From positions 62,001 to 126,000 of the forward strand of contig NZ_WMKA01000007.1 in assembly GCF_009711085.1 (NCBI RefSeq): 64,000 nt of DNA. The letters are read 5' to 3'. A program made the position numbers and the translations under genes. Positions within the stretch are counted from its first letter, which is position 1. Each line of letters begins with the position of its first letter. The notes beneath the pieces are model-generated. The model saw only the letters and a program-made list of their open reading frames with translations, was not told where the DNA came from and did not search any database. Shown here in pieces: positions 7,586 through 14,999 of the stretch. The stretch comes from Cellulosimicrobium composti (GTDB lineage Bacteria; Actinomycetota; Actinomycetes; Actinomycetales; Cellulomonadaceae).

Positions 7586-8672
7586 GGTGGTCTCCTCTCG
7601 CGGGGCCCGCCGTCGGCGAGCCGTGGTGGTGGCGTGCGGGCACGTGCCGGTCGCGGGTCGCGCGGGCGTGCGTCGTGCGGGCGGCCGGGTCGCCCGGCCA
7701 GGTCAGGGTCGTGGCGCCCCACGTCGTGCCCCCGCCGAACGCGGCGACGACGATCCGGTCCCCGCGGTCGAACCGGTCGGCGTGGTGGGCGAGCGCGAGC
7801 GGCACGGACGCGGCCGACGTGTTCCCGAACCGCCCGAGGTCGTCGACCACCTTGGCGTCGGGCAGGCCGAGCGCTCGGGCCACCGCCGTGAGGATGCGGC
7901 GGTTCGCCTGGTGCGCGACGAGCCAGTCGCAGTCGTCCGCGGACCACCCCGCGTGCGCGAGCGCGCTCGCCGCGACCTCGGCGAGCCGCGAGACCGCCGC
8001 GGTGAACACCTCGCCGCCGCGCATCGTGAAGTAGCGGTCAGCCGTCGGCGTCGCGGCGTCGACGGGGAGCCGGGACCCGCCGGCGCGCACCACGATGTGG
8101 TCGGCGCACGACCCGTCCGACCCCAGGAGCACCCGGTCGACCGTCCCGGGCGCGCCGGGCGTCCCCGCGACGAGCACGACCGCGCCCGCGCCGTCTCCGA
8201 AGATCACGGCCGTCGTGCGGTCGGACGGGTCGACGATGCCGCTGAAGCGGTCCGCGCCGACGACGAGCACCGACTCCGCGGACCCCGCGAGGATCGCGTC
8301 GCGCGCGCTCGCGAGGGCGTACACGAAGCCCGAGCAGACGGCGCCCACGTCGTGCGCCGGGACGGTCCCGAGGCCGAGGCGGTGCGCGACCCACGGGGCC
8401 GTCGCCGGGCACGGGTGGTCCGGCGTCGTCGTCGCGAGGACCACGCGGTCCACCCGGTCGAGACCCGCGGTGCGCAGCGCGGCGCGGCCGGCGTGCACCG
8501 CCATGTCCCCGGTGGACGTCCCCGGGTCGGCCCAGCGGCGCTCCCGGATGCCGGTCCGGGTCGTGATCCACTCGTCGGTCGTGACGAGCGCGCGCTCGAG
8601 GTCCGCGTTGGTGACGACCCGCTCGGGGACGTACGCGCCCCAGCCCGCGACCAGCGCGGCGCGCTCAGACAC
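7536..8672 (-). CDS. 3-oxoacyl-ACP synthase III (KAS III) of the AvrD cluster
   Basis: A 378-residue FabH-like condensing enzyme with the Cys-His-Asn triad: Cys113 in G-A-V-C-S-G-F, His254 in A-H-Q-A-N-R-R and Asn284 in G-N-T-S-A-A-S. It would condense an acyl-CoA starter with malonyl-ACP to give a beta-ketoacyl thioester. The canonical fold ends near G-G-G-T-T-W-G-A-T-T-L-T-W; about 50 further residues rich in His, Arg and Pro follow and run into the start of the ACP gene. This is unusual and may reflect loss of an original stop. The GTG start at 8672 overlaps the upstream P-loop gene by 8 bases. Confidence 0.88.
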   Translation of the reverse strand: MSERAALVAGWGAYVPERVVTNADLERALVTTDEWITTRTGIRERRWADPGTSTGDMAVHAGRAALRTAGLDRVDRVVLATTTPDHPCPATAPWVAHRLGLGTVPAHDVGAVCSGFVYALASARDAILAGSAESVLVVGADRFSGIVDPSDRTTAVIFGDGAGAVVLVAGTPGAPGTVDRVLLGSDGSCADHIVVRAGGSRLPVDAATPTADRYFTMRGGEVFTAAVSRLAEVAASALAHAGWSADDCDWLVAHQANRRILTAVARALGLPDAKVVDDLGRFGNTSAASVPLALAHHADRFDRGDRIVVAAFGGGTTWGATTLTWPGDPAARTTHARATRDRHVPARHHHGSPTAGPARGDHHADLVTPAPAGRPRHA

Positions 8673-9366
8673 CGACGGGCTCGCGCTCGAGCTCGGACCG
8701 CGTGTCGATCGCGGCGTAGTCGGCCTCGGCCCGGCGCAGCGCCTCGTCGAGCGGGATCACGCGCGGGAGGTCGAAGTGCGCGGTGATGGTCCGGAGCCGC
8801 TCCGCGACGGTCCCGCCCGCGGTGAGCGTGGGGATCCCGAGGGCGTCGACCTCGTCCTGGATCATCGTGTCGGCGAGCACGCGGAACCGCTCGTTCACGG
8901 GGCGGTGCCCGTCGGCGACCATCGGGAACTCGACGGGCAGGCGCACGAACGCGTCGTACCCGGCCTTCGCGTGCTGCTTGGCCGGGACACCGAGCTGCGT
9001 GATGACCTCCTCGAAGAACGCGAGCTCCGGCGTGCGCTCCACGGTGTCGAGCGTCGCGGTCGCGGTCGGGTTGATGCCGACGAGCACGCGCACCGTGCCG
9101 TAGATCCACTCGTGCAGCGACGAGCCGTCCGAGATGAACGTGTCGCCGAGGTGCGACTCGTTCACCGCGCGCTCGGTGTTGCGGCGCGTGATGAGCATGA
9201 GGATCTCCGCGCCCGTGCACTCCTCGAGAGTCTTGCCCGGGACGGAGAGGGGGAGCAGCTCACGCATGGTCTTCGCCGCGCTGCGCGGGATCCCGGTGTA
9301 GTGCGACAGCGCGAGGGTCGTGAGGGTCTTGCCGGTGGAGTAGGTGCCGGAGACGGCGAGGCGCAT
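8665..9366 (-). CDS. P-loop ATPase/kinase-like protein 1 of the AvrD cluster
   Basis: A 233-residue protein beginning M-R-L-A-V-S-G-T-Y-S-T-G-K-T, so Walker A lies at residues 7-14. It contains the T-M-R-E-L-L-P element and the F-I-S-D-G-S-S-L-H-E-W-I-Y block shared with the paralogue at 6753-7307. It is most like NadR-type nucleoside kinase P-loop folds. ATG at 9366 follows AAAGGA. It sits directly after the AvrD-family gene with 34 bases between, and before KAS III. The reaction is unknown; a substrate-activating kinase is a reasonable but untested idea. Confidence 0.72.
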   Translation of the reverse strand: MRLAVSGTYSTGKTLTTLALSHYTGIPRSAAKTMRELLPLSVPGKTLEECTGAEILMLITRRNTERAVNESHLGDTFISDGSSLHEWIYGTVRVLVGINPTATATLDTVERTPELAFFEEVITQLGVPAKQHAKAGYDAFVRLPVEFPMVADGHRPVNERFRVLADTMIQDEVDALGIPTLTAGGTVAERLRTITAHFDLPRVIPLDEALRRAEADYAAIDTRSELEREPVGV

Positions 9367-9400
9367 GACGGTCCTTTCGTGACGGTCGGGGAGGGGTCGA

Positions 9401-10417
9401 TCAGGGGGCGGGGACGGGGTCGCCCGTGGCAGGTGCGACGGGGAGCGCGTGCGCGACCGCGCACACGACCTCGTAGGGCCCGACCCCGGCGACGACGTCC
9501 GCGAGGCGCCACGGGACGCCGTCGCGCTCGACGACGCGGGCGCGCGCGAGCCGCGCACGGGCGGTGAACGGGCCCGTGCCGCGCGGCGCGGTGGACGCCC
9601 GGACCGTCGTGCGGCGCATCCACAGCGTGCTCGACCGCGCGCGGTCGAGGTCGTCGAGGTCGTACAGGAGCACCTGGCCGAGCTGGAGCGCCGCGACGAA
9701 CGCGTCGAGCAGCGTGAGGGTCGGCTGGCGGTCGGCCTCCAGGCCGCGTAGGCGGACGGCGTCCTCGTCCGCGTGCACGTCGCACCGCGCGACGAGGTCG
9801 TCCCCGTCCCGTCGGCCGTCGCGCAGCTCGACCGCGTGGTCCACGATGCCCGACCCGTACGTCTGGCCCTCGCCGCACAGGGCCGCGAGCGCACCGACCG
9901 ACGAGAGGTCGGCCAGGCTCTCGACCGCGAGCGGGCGGCGGACGCGGCCCCGCACGGCGAGCGGCCCGACGGCGGCGTCGAACGCGTGCGTGGCGGCGCC
10001 GTCCCCGGCGTCGATCCCCGCCGTCACCGTGAACGCGTCGAGCGCGTCCTCGAGCGGGGTGTCGGACGCGCGGACCTCGACCTCCGTCACCGCGGCGGCG
10101 GCGGCCGTCTCCGGGGCGAACCGTGTCGCGAGCAGCGCCGTCACGCTCTGCGCCGCGAGGGCGAGGGCGTCGGTCGTGGCGAGGTGCTGACGCTGCTCGC
10201 GCCCGTCCTTGCGCGACCACGTGCCCTCGACGTCGAGCGAGCCGAGCGCCTCGAGCGTCGAGCGATCGCCCCGGTGCGTCACGCGCAGGTCCCGCAGGCG
10301 CGGCGTCGTGCGCCGGTAGCCCGAGCCGAAGAACCGGGTCCGCGACGGGCCGAGGACGTCGTCGACGTGCGCCCACGCGCCCGACGAGCGCGCGACGACC
10401 GGGGTCGGTGCGGTCAC
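9401..10417 (-). CDS. AvrD-family protein (syringolide-type signal biosynthesis)
   Basis: A 338-residue protein that I recognise by pattern as AvrD-like: D-D-V-L-G-P-S-x-x-R-F-F-G-S-G-Y-R near residues 18-34, W-S-R-K-D-G with a following Q-H-L-A-T-T-D block, and a C-terminal L-Q-L-G-Q-V-L-L-Y-D-L-D followed by S-S-T-L-W-M-R-R. Pseudomonas syringae AvrD directs synthesis of syringolides, bicyclic acyl-sugar lactones built from a beta-ketoacyl chain and a pentulose. The neighbouring KAS III and ACP would provide the beta-ketoacyl chain. The GTG start overlaps the exporter stop as GTGA. Family recognition is from memory and should be confirmed by a profile search. Confidence 0.75.
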   Translation of the reverse strand: MTAPTPVVARSSGAWAHVDDVLGPSRTRFFGSGYRRTTPRLRDLRVTHRGDRSTLEALGSLDVEGTWSRKDGREQRQHLATTDALALAAQSVTALLATRFAPETAAAAAVTEVEVRASDTPLEDALDAFTVTAGIDAGDGAATHAFDAAVGPLAVRGRVRRPLAVESLADLSSVGALAALCGEGQTYGSGIVDHAVELRDGRRDGDDLVARCDVHADEDAVRLRGLEADRQPTLTLLDAFVAALQLGQVLLYDLDDLDRARSSTLWMRRTTVRASTAPRGTGPFTARARLARARVVERDGVPWRLADVVAGVGPYEVVCAVAHALPVAPATGDPVPAP

Positions 10418-11883
10418 CGCGCCCCCACCTCCGAGTCGTGAGCCGCAGCGGCGTCTTGCGGTGCGGCGGACGCGCTCGCCGCGGCGGGCCGCGGCACCCG
10501 GTACAGCGCGAGCACGAGCCCGGCCACGACGAGGAGCACGAGCGCGTCCACGACGAGCCCCGTCTTGACGCCGGCGAGGTACTGGTCCGGCGTCGCCGTG
10601 ACGGAGACCCCCGCCGCGATCGCCACCGCCGCGAGGACCGGCGTCCCGAGCGTGAAGGCGACCTGCTGCGTCATCGCGGTCAGTCCCGTCGCGAGGCCCT
10701 GCTCCTCGTCCGGCAGGCCGGACGTCACCGCGACGGTGTAGGAGACGATGACGAGCACGTGGCCGAACCCGCCGACGGCCGTCGCGGCGAGGATCGTCGC
10801 GTACCCCGAGGCGAACCCGTGGCCCAGCGCGAGGAAGCTCAGCGCCGTCGCGCCCTGGAGCACGAGCCCGAGCACGAGCGTCGCGCGGGCCCCGACGCGG
10901 TTGATGATGCGCGCGGCGACGACGCCTCCCGTGAACGCGCCCGCGCCGAGGACGGTGAACGCGACGCCCGTCTGCAGCGCCGACGCGCCGAGCACCTGCT
11001 GGAGGTAGATCGTCAGCAGGAACACCTTGCCGCTCTCCATCGCGAACGTCGCGAGCCCCGCGAGGTTGCCGAGCGCGACGGACGGTCGGCGCAGGATCGT
11101 CACCGCGGCGAGCGGGTGCGACGAGCGCGACTCGATGACCCAGAAGACGACGAACAGCGCGGCCGACGCCGCGAGGAGGCCGATCGTCGTCGGGGACGCC
11201 CAGCCCGCGTCCTCCGCCGTCGTGAGGCCGAGGACGAGCGCGAGCAGCGCGAGCGTGATGGTCACCGCCCCGGGGACGTCCAGGCGGCGCCGCGACGGCT
11301 CCGACGACTCGCGGATGAGGAACGGCGCGACGAGGAGGACGGCGATGCCGACCGGGACGTTGATGAAGAACGTGAAGCGCCACCCGAGCAGCTCGGTGAG
11401 CACGCCACCGAGCACGGACCCCGCCGCGAACCCGAGCGAGAGCAGGGCGCCGTTGAGCCCGAGCGCCCGGTTGCGCGCCGGGCCCTCGGGGAACGAGGTC
11501 GTGAGGAGCGCGAGCGCGGACGGCGTCGTGATCGCCGTCGCCACGCCCTGGACGACGCGCGCCGCGTAGATCACCGACGCATCCTGCGCGAGGCCGCCCA
11601 CGAGCGACCCGAGGGTGAGGAGCGCCATCCCCAGGAGGAACAGCTTCTTGCGCCCGTAGTAGTCGCCCACGCGGCCCATGAGCAGCATGAGCCCCGCGGC
11701 GGAGAGCGCGAAGAGCGTGACGATCCAGGAGAGCTGGCTCGGTCCCATGTCGAGGTCGGCGCCGATGACGGGCAGCGCGACCGTGACGATGGAGAAGTCG
11801 AGCGCGAACATGAACTGGGCGGCGAGCAGGACGACGAGGACGCCGGTGTCGCGGCGCGAGACGGTCGGGGAGTGGAGGGCCAT
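10414..11883 (-). CDS. MFS exporter, DHA2-like, of the AvrD cluster
   Basis: A 489-residue membrane protein with about 14 hydrophobic helices, the loop motif G-R-V-G-D-Y-Y-G-R-K-K between helices 2 and 3, and L-D-F-S-I-V-T-V-A-L-P in helix 1. These features mark the DHA2 drug:proton antiporter group, typical of small-molecule export. It is the first gene of the operon that continues with AvrD, so export of the cluster product is the likely job. ATG at 11883 follows GGGAGGG. The product may equally be a self-resistance pump. Confidence 0.87.
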   Translation of the reverse strand: MALHSPTVSRRDTGVLVVLLAAQFMFALDFSIVTVALPVIGADLDMGPSQLSWIVTLFALSAAGLMLLMGRVGDYYGRKKLFLLGMALLTLGSLVGGLAQDASVIYAARVVQGVATAITTPSALALLTTSFPEGPARNRALGLNGALLSLGFAAGSVLGGVLTELLGWRFTFFINVPVGIAVLLVAPFLIRESSEPSRRRLDVPGAVTITLALLALVLGLTTAEDAGWASPTTIGLLAASAALFVVFWVIESRSSHPLAAVTILRRPSVALGNLAGLATFAMESGKVFLLTIYLQQVLGASALQTGVAFTVLGAGAFTGGVVAARIINRVGARATLVLGLVLQGATALSFLALGHGFASGYATILAATAVGGFGHVLVIVSYTVAVTSGLPDEEQGLATGLTAMTQQVAFTLGTPVLAAVAIAAGVSVTATPDQYLAGVKTGLVVDALVLLVVAGLVLALYRVPRPAAASASAAPQDAAAAHDSEVGAR

Positions 11884-11945
11884 GCGGCCACCCTCCCGGC
11901 GGGCGGGGGCCCCATCCAGACTCGCGCGGACGTAGGTGCGCGGAT

Positions 11946-11964
11946 GCTGGTGGTCGGACCACCA
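11946..11964. promoter_or_regulatory. Perfect 9-bp dyad between the two half-operons of the AvrD cluster
   Basis: The 9-bp arms 11946-11954 and 11956-11964 are perfect inverted repeats around one base. The dyad begins 3 bases after the hydrolase stop and ends 62 bases before the exporter start. It could be a terminator stem or an operator for the cluster regulator. No convincing -35/-10 pair was found beside it. Confidence 0.45.
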
Positions 11965-11967
11965 GGG

Positions 11968-12780
11968 TCAGTCGTCGCCGACCGGTTCCCAGCGCCCGTC
12001 CCGCACGACGCCGAACGGCACGTCCGCGAGGTGGGTCGCCACGGCCGTCGTGCCGGGGACGGAGAGCGCGTCGAGGACGCGCCGCCGCGACCGCTCGGAC
12101 GCGACGGGGTCCACGTCGAAGCACGACCCCCACCCCGGGTGCTCGAGCTGGACGACGCTGTGCAGGACGTCGCCGACGACGAGGATCCGGCCCTGCGCGT
12201 GCGTCACCTCGAGACTCACGTGGCCCGCGGTGTGGCCCGGCGTCGCGAGGACGCGGACGCCCGGCACGACCTCGTCGCCCTCCCTGACGCGGCGCCAGCC
12301 CGCCGGTGCGCGCTCGCCCGCGCCCACGAGGTGCGGCACGTCGTCCAGGCCGGCGAACCCGGGCCACCCGCGCAGCGCCCACCCCGCGTGGTCGTCGTGC
12401 GCGTGGGTGAGCACGACCGCGTCGACGGTGCCCACGACGTCGGCGTGCTCGACGAGCCCCCCGCCGACCATCGCGCCGATCGACGCGTGCGTCGCGTCCG
12501 CGGGCACGTGGACCGGGCCGAGCCCGGCGTCGACGAGGACGCGCCAGTCCGGGCCCTCCAGGAGGAGCGCGCCGATCGAGGCGACGAGGAGGCCGTCCGC
12601 GTCGAGCAGGTCCGGCCGCGTGCACGCGAGGTCCGGGGCGTCGGGCCGGTCGTCGAGCGAGAACCACCGCCGCGGGTGGAGCCCGACGTGACCGTCCGGG
12701 AGGTACGTGGCGCGCACGCCCCCCGCGGTGAGCGTGCGCCGCCGGCCCGGCCTCGCCCACCGGTGCACGTCGGCGCTCAC
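11968..12780 (-). CDS. Metallo-beta-lactamase-fold hydrolase of the AvrD cluster
   Basis: A 270-residue MBL-fold enzyme with the dinuclear-metal motif T-H-A-H-D-D-H-A-G (His126, His128, Asp130, His131). Later ligands lie in P-G-H-T-A-G-H, V-V-G-D and T-H-L-A-D. Members hydrolyse lactones, thioesters or phosphodiesters. Beside an AvrD-type lactone pathway, a lactonase or thioester-hydrolysing role is attractive but only inferred. The GTG at 12780 overlaps the regulator stop as GTGA, placing it third in the thioesterase-regulator-hydrolase transcript. Confidence 0.83.
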   Translation of the reverse strand: MSADVHRWARPGRRRTLTAGGVRATYLPDGHVGLHPRRWFSLDDRPDAPDLACTRPDLLDADGLLVASIGALLLEGPDWRVLVDAGLGPVHVPADATHASIGAMVGGGLVEHADVVGTVDAVVLTHAHDDHAGWALRGWPGFAGLDDVPHLVGAGERAPAGWRRVREGDEVVPGVRVLATPGHTAGHVSLEVTHAQGRILVVGDVLHSVVQLEHPGWGSCFDVDPVASERSRRRVLDALSVPGTTAVATHLADVPFGVVRDGRWEPVGDD

Positions 12781-13619
12781 ACGACCCGCGCCAGGGCGTC
12801 CGCCGTCGACGTCGCCGCCTTGGGGATGTAGACGAACACGCGCTGGTCGCCGCCCTGGAACGGCGTGAGGACCGACGGCTCGAAGCTCAGCCGCCCGAGG
12901 CTCGGGTGGTCGTACACGAGGTCGACGTGCGGCACGACGCCGACGACGTGCGCGTCCCACAGCGAGCGGAAGTCCTCCGAGACCGCCGACAGGTCGCGCA
13001 CGATCGTGGTGAACCCGTCGTCCCCCGCGTACCGCGCCGCCTGCTCGCGGAGCTGGGCGACGAGCATCGGGCCGACGACGTCGCGCAGCGGGAACCGCCC
13101 CGCCGTCGACGCGTCCACGAAGAAGTCGACGAGGCAGTTGCTGCCCGGCTCGATCCCGAACACGTAGCGCGCGAGCGCGTTCGTCGCGAGCACGTTCCAG
13201 TAGCGGTCGACGCCGTACGCCGGGCGTCGTTCGACCGCGTCGACGAGCGCCTGGAGGCGCGAGGCCGAGCCCGTGGCGTCGTCGTCGCCGTGGTCGTCGA
13301 CCGGGCCCCCGAGCCCGGCGAGCTCGAAGAGGTAGCGGCGCTCGGGCGGCGTGAGGCGCAGCGCCCCGGCGATCGCCTCCAGCACCGCCGGGGACACCGA
13401 GAGCTCCCGGCCCTGCTCGATCCACGTGTACCAGGACACGCCGACGTGGGCGAGGACCGCGACCTCCTCGCGCCGCAGCCCGGGCGTACGACGGCGGCCG
13501 CCCGCGGGAAGGCCGACGTCCTCGGGCCGCGTCGCCTCGCGCCGGCGCCGCAGGAAGCTCGCGAGCTCGGTGCGGCGGAACGACTCCGCCCGCGCGCGGT
13601 CCGTCGCGACGGCGGTCAC
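12777..13619 (-). CDS. Helix-turn-helix regulator with MmyB-like ligand-binding domain
   Basis: A 280-residue regulator. The N-terminal XRE-type helix-turn-helix (about residues 16-85) contains the characteristic R-R-T-P-G-L-R-R-E-E-V-A and W-Y-T-W-I-E-Q-G-R. The C-terminal domain resembles the MmyB ligand-binding fold (W-N-V-L-A-T-N-A, D-F-x-x-L-W-D-A-H-x-V, Y-I-P-K). MmyB-type regulators occur in antibiotic and signal clusters. It lies inside the operon, between the thioesterase and the hydrolase, so autoregulation in response to the cluster product is plausible. The GTG at 13619 overlaps the thioesterase stop as GTGA. Confidence 0.87.
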   Translation of the reverse strand: MTAVATDRARAESFRRTELASFLRRRREATRPEDVGLPAGGRRRTPGLRREEVAVLAHVGVSWYTWIEQGRELSVSPAVLEAIAGALRLTPPERRYLFELAGLGGPVDDHGDDDATGSASRLQALVDAVERRPAYGVDRYWNVLATNALARYVFGIEPGSNCLVDFFVDASTAGRFPLRDVVGPMLVAQLREQAARYAGDDGFTTIVRDLSAVSEDFRSLWDAHVVGVVPHVDLVYDHPSLGRLSFEPSVLTPFQGGDQRVFVYIPKAATSTADALARVV

Positions 13620-14320
13620 GCGACCGCTCCGGCCGACCCGCGGTCCGTGACGAGCGCGTCGAGACCGGCGAGCGCGTCCGGTCCGTCGGACGCGTCCGGT
13701 CCGACGAGGGCGTCGGGTCCGGTCGGCGTCGCGGCGACAGCGCGGACGAGGTCCGTGAGCACGTCGTCGGGCACGTGGTGGAAGAGGTGACCCGCGCCGG
13801 GCAGCCGGTGATGGCGCGAACCGGGGCCGCCGCGCGCCGTCCACTCGAGCGCGTCGGCCTCGCCGACCACGTCGTCGAGCGTGCCGCGCACCACGTGGAC
13901 CGGCACGCGCAGCGCGGCGCGCGACGGCACGTACCGGCGGACCCGTGCGAGGTCGCGCGTCAGCCGGTCGGTCGGTCGCCCACCCACGCGGTCCAGGCAC
14001 CGCCGCGCGTGGCGGCCGGGTGGCGCGCCCAGCACGACCGCGCGCGGACCGACCCCGCCGAGCGACTCCGCCGCGGCTGCCGCCTCGTACGCCACGAGCG
14101 CGCCCATGCTGTGGCCGTAGTACACGCCTGACGGGTCGGGCACGCCGCGCCACCATCGGCGCGCCGTGGCCACGATCGGCTCCGGACCGCTCGCGTCGTC
14201 GTCGTACGCGACGACCCGGACCTGCGGGCCCAGGCGCGCCCAGTGCCGGAAGGCACGGCGGTCCCCGCCCGCGTGATGGAAACAATGGAGCATGGTGCCC
14301 TGCACACCGGTGCTGCCCAC
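13616..14320 (-). CDS. Type II (editing) thioesterase of the AvrD cluster
   Basis: A 234-residue alpha/beta hydrolase of the GrsT type, with nucleophile Ser71 in Y-Y-G-H-S-M-G-A, an aspartate near residue 149 in G-T-L-D-D and His178 in G-A-G-H-L-F. These enzymes remove wrongly loaded acyl groups from carrier proteins, which fits the ACP encoded downstream. The start is taken at GTG 14320, preceded by AAGGGGG; an upstream ATG would add a non-conserved N-terminus. The C-terminus carries a short degenerate G-P-D-A repeat. It is the first gene of the left transcript, with a promoter-like sequence about 50 bases upstream. Confidence 0.82.
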   Translation of the reverse strand: MGSTGVQGTMLHCFHHAGGDRRAFRHWARLGPQVRVVAYDDDASGPEPIVATARRWWRGVPDPSGVYYGHSMGALVAYEAAAAAESLGGVGPRAVVLGAPPGRHARRCLDRVGGRPTDRLTRDLARVRRYVPSRAALRVPVHVVRGTLDDVVGEADALEWTARGGPGSRHHRLPGAGHLFHHVPDDVLTDLVRAVAATPTGPDALVGPDASDGPDALAGLDALVTDRGSAGAVA

Positions 14321-14369
14321 GTCGTGACCCCCTTCGCGACGACCGTCCCGACCAGGGACGACGACTCGG

Positions 14370-14398
14370 AGACTATGCGGGCGGCACGGGTGCGACAA
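14370..14398 (-). promoter_or_regulatory. Probable promoter of the thioesterase-regulator-hydrolase operon
   Basis: On the minus strand TTGTCG (14398-14393) and TAGTCT (14375-14370) are separated by 17 bases, a good housekeeping-sigma spacing. Transcription would begin near 14363, about 43 bases before the GTG. Confidence 0.55.
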
Positions 14399-14401
14399 GG
14401 C

Positions 14402-14419
14402 GGGTGAGGAGCCTCACCC
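14402..14419. promoter_or_regulatory. Perfect dyad directly upstream of the cluster promoter
   Basis: Arms 14402-14409 and 14412-14419 are perfect 8-bp inverted repeats around two bases. The dyad lies 3 bases upstream of the proposed -35 box at 14393-14398, where an activator or the MmyB-type regulator could bind. Confidence 0.45.
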
Positions 14420-14537
14420 CCGGGCGCTCAGAGCGCGAGACGACGTAACGGCCCGGACCGCCACGGCTCTCCGACGAGGCGAGACGGTCCCGGGAACGAC
14501 GAAGACCAGGCCCGACGGATCGGTCCTGGTCTTGCGG

Positions 14538-14613
14538 TGGTGGAGCCAGGGGGACTCGAACCCCCAACCCCCTGCTTGCAAAGCAGGTGCGCTACCAATT
14601 GCGCCATGGCCCC
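14538..14613 (-). tRNA. tRNA-Ala, anticodon TGC
   Basis: A full cloverleaf reads on the minus strand from 14613. The 7-bp acceptor stem begins GGGGCCA, the anticodon loop has TTTGCAA with TGC, and the TTCGAGT loop is normal. A CCA end is encoded at 14540-14538. Confidence 0.97.
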
Positions 14614-14652
14614 GGGCGACGCGGCCTGGGGCCGGTCATGAGCGAGTCGTGC

Positions 14653-14772
14653 TCACTCGAAGGTGTCGGTGACCTCTGCCCAGAGGTCGCGCTCGGCGTT
14701 GTCCTCCGTGTACTTGCGCCACAGGACGTATCCGGCGCCGGCGGCGAGGAGCAGGACGAGAAGCTTCTTCAT
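14653..14772 (-). CDS. DLW-39 family small membrane protein
   Basis: A 39-residue protein starting M-K-K-L-L-V-L-L-L-A-A-G-A-G with one short transmembrane segment, then charged residues and the conserved D-L-W. It is exactly the 39 residues that give this actinobacterial family its name. The family is found near gyrA between tRNA genes in many actinobacteria; its function is unknown. ATG at 14772 has GAGGGGGAAC upstream. It lies between tRNA-Ile and tRNA-Ala on the same strand. Confidence 0.88.
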   Translation of the reverse strand: MKKLLVLLLAAGAGYVLWRKYTEDNAERDLWAEVTDTFE

Positions 14773-14800
14773 GACGTTCCCCCTCGAGTGGGTTCGGCAG

Positions 14801-14874
14801 TGGGCCTAAGAGGACTTGAACCTCTGACCTCTTCCTTATCAGGGAAGCGCTCTAACCGTCTGAGCTATAGGCCC
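14801..14874 (-). tRNA. tRNA-Ile, anticodon GAT
   Basis: A full 74-nt cloverleaf reads on the minus strand from 14874 with acceptor GGGCCTA, anticodon loop CTGATAA (GAT) and TTCAAGT loop. CCA is not encoded. tRNA-Ile and tRNA-Ala downstream of gyrA is the conserved actinobacterial arrangement. Confidence 0.97.
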
Positions 14875-14999
14875 GTTCGTGCCTCGCGCCGGACAGCCCC
14901 GGGGGTCCGCTCCGCTCGCAGGCAGCGCTTGAGGTTACCCCACCGGGCGCCGCAGACCCAAACCGAGAGGTCCGCGGCCCCGGGTGCGGAGCGTTCTCG

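Noticed and set aside
9401..12760. Single 1119-codon frame spanning AvrD and the exporter
   Set aside because: Only its last 338 codons match a family (AvrD); the exporter lies in another frame with clear helices, so no fusion protein is proposed.
14538..14874. Genomic-island attachment site at tRNA genes beside the AvrD cluster
   Set aside because: No integrase, no repeated tRNA 3' end near 6.1 kb was seen, and the tRNA pair is in its conserved gyrA position.
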